Shown here: positions 57,688-64,000 of the stretch, one piece after another | Layout of the letters: each line of letters begins with the position of its first letter | Numbering within the stretch: position 1 is the first letter of the stretch | Made by a program: the position numbers and the translations under genes | From: Brevibacterium sp. UCMA 11754 | GTDB taxonomy: Bacteria; Actinomycetota; Actinomycetes; Actinomycetales; Brevibacteriaceae | Assembly: GCF_021532275.1 (NCBI RefSeq) | Contig: NZ_JACBOT010000017.1 | Location: 27,855-91,854 of the forward strand | DNA length: 64,000 nt | Reading direction: 5' to 3' | Notes under the pieces: model-generated | Database searches by the model: none | Seen by the model: only the letters and a program-made list of their open reading frames with translations | Told to the model about the DNA's origin: nothing

Positions 57688-59589
57688 TCACTGTTCGGAG
57701 ACGAACACTCCGTCGAAGAACTTGCCGATCTCGTCATGGGCATCCAACGGGAAGATGCCCGAGACGTACTGATCGGGACGGACCACGACCACAGCACCGT
57801 CACGGCTGATGCCGCGCACGTCGAAGATGTCCTCATCGGCCAGCGTCGCGTAGATCTTCTCCACATACTCAAGGTCGAACTCGCCCACATGCGGACGGAA
57901 GACCGTCGGCACATCGGGGAAGGAGAACTCGGTGTGACCCTGCTGGTAGATGACGCTGAGCTCGAGGAGGCTGTCGAGGTCCTCACCTGCACGACGGTAC
58001 TTGACCAACGGCGAGGCCGGGTCGGCACTGAGCCAGTCGGCCAACTGGGTGACCTTGGACGAGGCATTGCTACCCGGTGCCGGCGCATCGGCGAAGACAT
58101 AGACGCGCCAGCGGCCGTCGGCCCGTGCCCTGTGTCCCAGGTGGATGTAGTTGGCGTCGCAGCTGCGCTGGACCCGAGCAGACTTGAACCTCTTGCCCAC
58201 GGGGAAGCCGGTGGCCAGCTCCTGGTGCGCGGTGGACGCTGTGATCATCGACTCGGTGTATTCGGTCATGAACCCGGCCGGGAACTCAGCGGTCTTGACA
58301 TAGAAGTCCTGCAGGTAGGTCTCGTCCGGCAGCTCCTCCTGCGGAGTGGCCATCAGCGTCGACCATTCCTTGTCGAAGTCGATGAGGTTCTTCGCCGTGA
58401 CCTGACGCTCGGCGGAATAGGTCCGCAGCAGCTCCTGTGAGGATCGTCCGGACAGCACTTGGCCGAGCTTCCACGAGATGTTGAACCCGTCCTGCATCGA
58501 CACGTTCATGCCCTGACCGGCCTTCGCCGAGTGCGTGTGGCAGGCGTCGCCGGTGATGAACACGCGTGGACACGGTGATCCGGGAGTCGTGTCGTCGGTG
58601 TCGTCGAAGGCATCGGTGAGCCGGTGCCCGACCTCATAGACACTGTGCCAGGCGACGTTCTTCACGTCGATGCTGTAGGGCTTGATGATGGCGTTCGCAC
58701 GATCGATGATCTCATCGACGCTCGTCTGCCGCACCTTGCGTGCATCGTCCTCTGGGACCTCGCCGAGGTCGACGTACATGCGGAACAGGTGCCCGCCCTC
58801 GCGGGGGATGTGAAGGATGTTGCCATGTTTGGAGGAGATGGCGCACTTAGTGCGGATATCGGGGAAGTCGGAGTTGGCGAGCACGTCCATGACGCCCCAG
58901 GCGTGATTGGCCTGGTCGCCGGTCATCGTGCGACCGATCGACCTGCGTACGCCCGAGCGGGCTCCGTCGCAGCCGACGACATAACCGGCGCGGATCGTGC
59001 GCTCTTCGCCTGCGCGCGCTCCTGCGGTATAGCGAACTGTCACCGTCACCGGGTGATTTGAACCGGTGTCACCGTCGACGCTCAGATCGACGAACTCGAT
59101 GCCGTAGTCGGGCTCGACGCGTCCGGGGGACTGCTTGGCGAATTGAGCGAAGTAGTCGAGGACGCGAGCCTGGTTGACTATGAGGTGCGGAAACTCGCTG
59201 ATTCCGGTTTCATCGTCCTTCGGCCGTCCCGTACGGATGATGTGCTCGGGGTTCTCCGGGTCCGGGTTCCAGAAGGACATGTCGATGATGTGATAACCCT
59301 CGCGGATGATCTCCTCGGCGAATCCGAACGCCTGGAAGGTCTCGACCGATCGGGCCTGGATGCCATCGGCCTGACCGATGACCAGTCGTGAGTCCCGCTT
59401 CTCGATCATCCGGGTGTTGACCTCGGGATACTGAGACAGCTGTGCCGCCGCAATCATGCCCGCCGGGCCGCTGCCGACGATGAGGACATCGACCTCATCG
59501 GGCAGGTCCTGTGGACGATCGATTCCGTAACCTGCTGCAGCTTCGATCCGCGGGTCTGCGGACACATAGCCGTGCTGGTGAAAATGCAT
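57688..59589 (-). CDS. FAD-dependent aromatic hydroxylase, mirror copy
   Basis: Mirror copy of the hydroxylase at 51627-53555, identical through residue 629 and then ending FFDGVFVSEQ after 633 residues because this arm has TT instead of TTT. The short C-terminus resembles the natural end of such hydroxylases, so this copy may show the correct sequence. The FAD and GD motifs are all present. Whether the gene truly exists twice depends on the reality of the inverted duplication. Confidence 0.82.
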   Translation of the reverse strand: MHFHQHGYVSADPRIEAAAGYGIDRPQDLPDEVDVLIVGSGPAGMIAAAQLSQYPEVNTRMIEKRDSRLVIGQADGIQARSVETFQAFGFAEEIIREGYHIIDMSFWNPDPENPEHIIRTGRPKDDETGISEFPHLIVNQARVLDYFAQFAKQSPGRVEPDYGIEFVDLSVDGDTGSNHPVTVTVRYTAGARAGEERTIRAGYVVGCDGARSGVRRSIGRTMTGDQANHAWGVMDVLANSDFPDIRTKCAISSKHGNILHIPREGGHLFRMYVDLGEVPEDDARKVRQTSVDEIIDRANAIIKPYSIDVKNVAWHSVYEVGHRLTDAFDDTDDTTPGSPCPRVFITGDACHTHSAKAGQGMNVSMQDGFNISWKLGQVLSGRSSQELLRTYSAERQVTAKNLIDFDKEWSTLMATPQEELPDETYLQDFYVKTAEFPAGFMTEYTESMITASTAHQELATGFPVGKRFKSARVQRSCDANYIHLGHRARADGRWRVYVFADAPAPGSNASSKVTQLADWLSADPASPLVKYRRAGEDLDSLLELSVIYQQGHTEFSFPDVPTVFRPHVGEFDLEYVEKIYATLADEDIFDVRGISRDGAVVVVRPDQYVSGIFPLDAHDEIGKFFDGVFVSEQ

Positions 59590-59665
59590 GTCAACCTCCG
59601 GTTCATCACACGTCTTTGTGACTTTCCAATATTAGCAGTTCATATACGATCGTGTGTTACTCAGG

Positions 59666-61009
59666 TCATCTTGAGCCAATGCCTATGACTGGGCTCACCG
59701 ACTGCTCTTCCTCGTGGTCGGGGCCCAGGGGGATGCGCGACCGGTCCCGCAGGGCCAAAGTTGCGGCAAGGGATATGAGCGTGATGATGGCCAGATAGAT
59801 GGCCACCGAGGTGGTTGTGCCGGTCGACGCCACCAGCGCCTTTGCGATCGTGGGAGCAAAGGCTCCGCCCAGGATCGACCCGATCGCATAGGAGACCGAT
59901 ACACCGGAGAATCGCACGCTGGAGGGGAAGATCTCGGCATACATCGCCGGTTGCTGCCCGTAGGTGAATCCGAGCCCGACGGTTAAGATGATCAGCCCCA
60001 GGAAGAGCATCCAGATGCTGCCGGTGTTGACCAGCGGGAAGAGCGAGAAGATGCCGATCAGCAGCAGTACCCAGCCCAGCAGATAGGTGTTCTTGCGACC
60101 GATCTTGTCAGAGACGGAGCCGGCGATGATCGTGAAGATCAGCCACGACACCGCCGATGCGGAGACTGCCCAGAGCACGGGGCCGCGATCGAGCCCGACC
60201 GGTCCGGTTGGGTCCGTGGCGTAGTTCTGGATGTAGCCGCCGGTGGTCATGTAGCCTGCGGCATTGTTGCCGACGAAGACCAGCGAGGCCAGGATGACGA
60301 GCAGCCAGTGGCCCTTGAACAGTTTGCCCAGCGGATTGGTCACTTGCTCCTTACGCTCGGCGATCTCGTGGAAGACGGGGGACTCTTCGACGCCGCGGCG
60401 GATCCAGTAGCCCACGGCGACGAGCAGGATCGAGAGGAAGAACGGCACCCGCCAGCCCCACTCGAGGAAGGCCTCTCCGGGGGCGATCGCGGTCATGAGC
60501 GCGAGCACGCCCGAAGAGAGGATGAGTCCGATGGAGACGCCGATCTGCGGGAAGGATCCGCGCAGCCCGCGATGCTTGGGCTCCGCGTGCTCGACGGCCA
60601 GAAGAACCGCTCCGCCCCACTCGCCGCCGGCTGAGATGCCCTGGATGATGCGTAGGACGATGAGGAGGATGGGTGCCGCGATGCCGATCGAATCGTAGGT
60701 CGGCAGGAAGCCGATCAGAGCGGTGGCGGCACCCATGGCGATGAGCGTGATGATGAGGACGACCCGTCGCCCCAGCTTGTCGCCGTAGTGTCCGGCCAGG
60801 AAAGCGCCCAGGGGTCGGAACAGGAAGCTGATGCCGACGGTGGCGAAGGCGACCATGGTCGACAGCGTCGAACCCAGCGGGCCGAAGAACAGCTCGTTGA
60901 AGATCAGCCCTGAGGCCGCCGCATAGAGGAAGTAGTCGTACCACTCGATGCTGGTACCGACGACGGTCGCGAATGCCACCCGACCTTGGGTGTGCTTTTT
61001 ACTCACCAT
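59666..61009 (-). CDS. MHS-type MFS transporter, mirror copy
   Basis: Identical 447-residue copy of the transporter at 50207-51550, transcribed in the opposite direction. Upstream it keeps the CGTAT-ATG-ATACG operator (61127-61139), and downstream the half operator before the hydroxylase (59636-59648). It carries no frameshift. Confidence 0.85.
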   Translation of the reverse strand: MVSKKHTQGRVAFATVVGTSIEWYDYFLYAAASGLIFNELFFGPLGSTLSTMVAFATVGISFLFRPLGAFLAGHYGDKLGRRVVLIITLIAMGAATALIGFLPTYDSIGIAAPILLIVLRIIQGISAGGEWGGAVLLAVEHAEPKHRGLRGSFPQIGVSIGLILSSGVLALMTAIAPGEAFLEWGWRVPFFLSILLVAVGYWIRRGVEESPVFHEIAERKEQVTNPLGKLFKGHWLLVILASLVFVGNNAAGYMTTGGYIQNYATDPTGPVGLDRGPVLWAVSASAVSWLIFTIIAGSVSDKIGRKNTYLLGWVLLLIGIFSLFPLVNTGSIWMLFLGLIILTVGLGFTYGQQPAMYAEIFPSSVRFSGVSVSYAIGSILGGAFAPTIAKALVASTGTTTSVAIYLAIITLISLAATLALRDRSRIPLGPDHEEEQSVSPVIGIGSR

Positions 61010-61177
61010 GACTCCTGTGTCGCTTTGAGGCTGCTGCGTTAGTGCCGCTGTCCCATGGGAGATCGCAGCTATCGGAGCGCTGACGTGACCTCAATCATGT
61101 GACGCGGACTACTTGTCCTCCGGAACCGTATCATATACGATCTGGGTGAAAGCCAATCGAAATGAGGTGCGAGATCG

Positions 61178-62658
61178 ATGTCGACTCCAGCTGGTGTCCC
61201 AGTCCGACCGGGCAAGATCATTGCCGTCCACGTGGCGTACGAGTCACGCTCCGCCCAGCGCGGAAAACGGCCGTCCCAGCCGTCCTACTTCCTCAAGGCC
61301 ACCAGTTCCCTGGCCGCATCGGGTGAGGCGATCGAGCGTCCCGCCGGAACATCGCTGCTCGCCTTCGAAGGCGAGATCGCGGTCGTCATCGGCACCGCGG
61401 CCCGATCCGTCAGCCCCGACGAGGCCTGGACCTTCGTCGAGGGAGTGACCGCGTCCAACGACTTCGGCCTCTACGACATCAAGTCTCCCGACAAGGGCTC
61501 GAATCTGCGGTCGAAGAGCCGCGACGGCTACACGCCGCTGGGCCCCGACATCATCCCCGCAGCCGAGGCTGACCCCCAGTCGCTGCGCATCCGCACCTGG
61601 GTCAACGGCGAGGTCAAGCAGGACGACGGCACGAGTGCCGCACAGCTGATCTTCCCCTGACCCGGATCATCGCCGATCTCAGCCAGCACATGACCCTGGA
61701 GCCCGGTGACGTCATCCTCACCGGAACTCCCGCAGGATCAACTGTTGTGGCGCCCGGGGATACGGTCGAGGTCGAGGTCACGACCACCTCGGCGAGCACC
61801 GGATCAGAACTCAGCTCGGGTCGCCTCGTCACGAATGTCGTCGAGGGACCGGGCGCATTCGACCGGAACCTCGGCAGCACCCCAGCCGTGACCGAAGCCC
61901 TGCAGGCCGACGCCTGGGGATCACGTGAGGAAGCCGGTCTGGCACCGGAGGAATCGTCCACCGGTCCGCTGAGTGAGGACCTGCGCGCCAAGCTCACCGA
62001 GGCTCCGACCGCTGGTCTCTCCGCGCAGCTGCGTGCACGGGGACTCAACAACGTCGTCATCGAAGGCGTCTCCCCGCTCGTGCCCGGCAGCAAGGTCGTG
62101 GGCACCGCGAAGACGCTGCGCTTCGTGCCCAACCGCGAGGACCTGTTCAAATCACACGGCGGCGGATACAACGCCCAGAAGCGGGCCTTCGACTCGCTGC
62201 AGTCCGGCGAGGTCGTCGTCATCGAAGCACGCGGCGAGTCCGGCTCGGGAACCCTCGGCGACGTGCTCGCGCTGCGGGCCAAGGCGCAGGGCGCGACAGG
62301 CGTCATCACCGACGGGGGAGTCCGCGACTCCGCCGAGGTGGCCGGGATCCTCCCCGTGTTCTCAACGTCGAGGAATCCCGCCGTGCTCGGCCGCAAGCAC
62401 GTCCCGTGGGAATCCGACGTGGCCGTGGCCTGCGGAAACGCCACAGTGCTGCCCGGCGACGTGATCGTCGGAGACGACGACGGAGTCATCGTCATCCCAC
62501 GCGGTCTCGTTGAGGAAGTCGTCGCTGCGGCGCTGACGAAGGAGATCGAAGACGGATGGGTGGCCGAGCAGGTGGCCGCCGGCAACCCGATCGAGTCGCT
62601 GTTCCCACCTAAGGGCGAATGGAAAGAGAAGTTCGAAGCCTGGAAAGCCTCACGATGA
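61178..62658 (+). pseudogene. FAH-RraA fusion gene, mirror copy with frameshift
   Basis: Copy of 48557-50038 that is split by loss of one C at 61654-61657 (CCCC against CCCCC in the left arm). The first part (61178-61660) encodes 160 residues of the FAH domain and stops; the rest of FAH and the whole RraA-like domain continue in another frame from about 61690 to 62658. A homopolymer miscall is the simplest cause; if the copy is real it is inactive as a fusion. Confidence 0.75.
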
Positions 62659-63391
62659 CCACCGCTGACGCCGTCGACGCACCGGCGGAGCCGAGCTCAC
62701 TGAGCAAAGCGGAGACGGCCTACCGCTGGATCCGTAAGTGCATCGCGGATCAGACCTTCGAACCCGGGCACAAACTGGTGCTGGCTCAGATCGCTCTCGA
62801 GCTCGATACCTCCGTCGTTCCGGTCAGGGAGGCCATCCGCCGCCTCGAGGCCGATGGGCTCGTGACCTTCGAACGCAATGTCGGAGCCCGGGTCGCCATG
62901 GTCGACCAGAGCTCGTACGCCCAGTCGATGGAGGCCGTGGCGATCCTCGAGGGAGCCGCGACCGCGCAGGCTCTTGATTTCCTGGACGAGCACGATCTCG
63001 CCGAGGCTGATGCGATCAATGAGCGCATGCGTGACCTGCTCGCCGACTTCGATCCCACCGAGTTCACCCGCCTCAACCACGAATTCCATGCGGCACTGTT
63101 TCGGCGGTGCCCGAACGAACGGCTGCACACCCTGGTCGCTGTCGAATGGGACCGTCTGGCGCACCTGCGGAACTCGACCTTCTCCTTCGTGCCCGAACGG
63201 GCACGGGGTTCGGTCGACGAGCACGCCAGGATCGTCGCACTCATCCGGGCCCGCGCCTCGGCGGAGGAGATCGAGCGAGTCGTGAGGAATCACCGCTCAA
63301 CGACCCTCGCCAGCTACCAGGAAGCCCAAGCCAAACCCCAGATACCCCTGCAAGCACAGGAAACATCGACAGAGAAGAGGACAAGTCATGA
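62655..63391 (+). pseudogene. GntR regulator gene, mirror copy with 3' frameshift
   Basis: Copy of the regulator at 47823-48560. The DNA-binding and FCD domains are intact to about residue 226 (SYQEAQAK); then AAA instead of AAAA at 63333-63335 shifts the frame, so the natural stop at 63389-63391 is missed and the frame runs on to 63617 inside hpaE. Only the variable C-terminal tail is affected, so a protein from this copy could still bind DNA. Confidence 0.75.
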
Positions 63392-64000
63392 CCGAGTCCA
63401 CTGCAACTCCCGCGAATCTGCCGGAGAAGATCCGTCACTACATCAACGGCGAGTTCGTCGATTCGATCGACGGCGAGGAATTCGACGTCATCAACCCGGT
63501 GACCAACGAGCCCTACATCAAGGCCGCATCAGGCAAGAAGGCCGACATCGACGCAGCCGTCGCCTCGGCGAAGCAGGCCTTCGACGAAGGCCCGTGGCCC
63601 TCGATGCTCCCACGTGAGCGTGCGCGCGTGCTCAACAAGATCGCCGACATCGCCGAGACCCGCAGCCAGGAACTCGCCGAGATGGAGTCCTTCGATTCCG
63701 GGCTGCCGATCACCCAGGCCAAGGGCCAGGCCAACCGCGCCGCGGAGAACTTCCGCTTCTTCGCCGATCTCATCGTCGCCCAGGTCGATGACGCCTTCAA
63801 GGTTCCCGGACGCCAGGCCAACTACGTCAACCGCAAACCCATCGGCGTCGCCGGGCTCATCACCCCGTGGAACACGCCGTTCATGCTCGAGTCCTGGAAG
63901 TTGGCTCCGGCCATCGCGACCGGCAACGCCGTCGTGCTCAAGCCTGCAGAATTCACCCCGCTGTCGGCCTCGCTGTGGCCGGGCATCTTCGAAGAGGCCG
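63388..64000 (+). CDS. hpaE: hpaE mirror copy, cut by window end
   Basis: The first 204 codons of the aldehyde dehydrogenase, in the inverted orientation, starting with the same ATG context as 47826. It includes the N-terminal NAD-binding segments up to ITPWNTPFMLESWKLAPA and FTPLSASLWPG. The window ends before the catalytic cysteine. Whether the arm continues past 64000 cannot be seen. Confidence 0.85.
   Translation, partial: MTESTATPANLPEKIRHYINGEFVDSIDGEEFDVINPVTNEPYIKAASGKKADIDAAVASAKQAFDEGPWPSMLPRERARVLNKIADIAETRSQELAEMESFDSGLPITQAKGQANRAAENFRFFADLIVAQVDDAFKVPGRQANYVNRKPIGVAGLITPWNTPFMLESWKLAPAIATGNAVVLKPAEFTPLSASLWPGIFEEA

Larger units (their letters stand above)
55629..64000. repeat. 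right arm of the inverted duplication
   Basis: Mirror image of 47214-55590 after a 38-nt centre (55591-55628). Differences that I found from the left arm are single- or two-base indels, mostly in homopolymers or short repeats: 63333-63335 (AAA for AAAA), 61654-61657 (CCCC for CCCCC), about 57706, 56813, 56591, 56100, 55935 and 55667. Some indels damage this arm and some the left one. They become denser toward the centre. The translated transporter and regulator regions are otherwise identical. Confidence 0.95.

Overview
The window reads as a high-GC actinobacterial chromosome segment, most likely Brevibacterium or a close relative. The best taxonomic clue is the homoprotocatechuate 2,3-dioxygenase at 45.2-46.3 kb: its metal ligands fall at His155, His214 and Glu267, the same numbers as in the well-studied Brevibacterium fuscum enzyme. 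GTG starts, ATGA stop/start overlaps and a thioester/LPXTG-type surface protein fit a Gram-positive actinobacterium.

Layout. 0-6 kb: housekeeping genes (tgt fragment, homocysteine methyltransferase, an aminotransferase/FAD-oxidase pair, malate:quinone oxidoreductase). 6-34 kb: a large purine-catabolism region. It holds xanthine dehydrogenase (xdhABC), guanine deaminase, uricase, HIU hydrolase, OHCU decarboxylase, allantoinase, ureidoglycine aminohydrolase, two nucleobase permeases, the glyoxylate-to-glycerate branch (gcl, glxR, hyi, glxK), a malic enzyme, a malate-synthase-like TIM-barrel protein (DUF6986 type), pyruvate dehydrogenase E1 and an IclR-family regulator. Allantoate amidohydrolase and a ureidoglycolate-cleaving enzyme were not found, so the pathway must be completed elsewhere. 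A 17-bp palindrome resembling TTTCCGTATTGTGGAAA precedes six of these transcription units and probably defines one regulon. 34-43.5 kb: tRNA-Ser(CGA), tadA with its partner, upp, a winged-helix regulator, a membrane-anchored EEP-family protein, a MarP-like protease, a PrsW-like protease and an LPXTG surface protein. 43.6-53.6 kb: a homoprotocatechuate meta-cleavage cluster (hpaI, hpaH, hpaD, hpaE, a GntR regulator, a FAH-RraA fusion) transcribed divergently from an MHS-type transporter and a flavoprotein hydroxylase.

From about 47.2 kb to the window end the sequence folds back on itself. Positions 47214-55590 are repeated in reverse complement at 55629-64000 around a 38-nt centre that lies inside a truncated DUF222/HNH endonuclease gene. 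The compared proteins are identical between arms, and the differences found outside the centre are one- or two-base indels, mostly in short homopolymers or short repeats. This pattern suggests an assembly or read fold-back artefact at least as much as a real giant palindrome.

The most interesting biology is the candidate purine/glyoxylate regulon; the possible glyoxylate-oxidising dicarboxylic acid cycle (malate-synthase-like protein, malic enzyme, AceE); the FAH-RraA fusion in the aromatic pathway; and a solitary AbiEi/DUF559-like gene bracketed by two copies of one perfect 56-bp palindrome.
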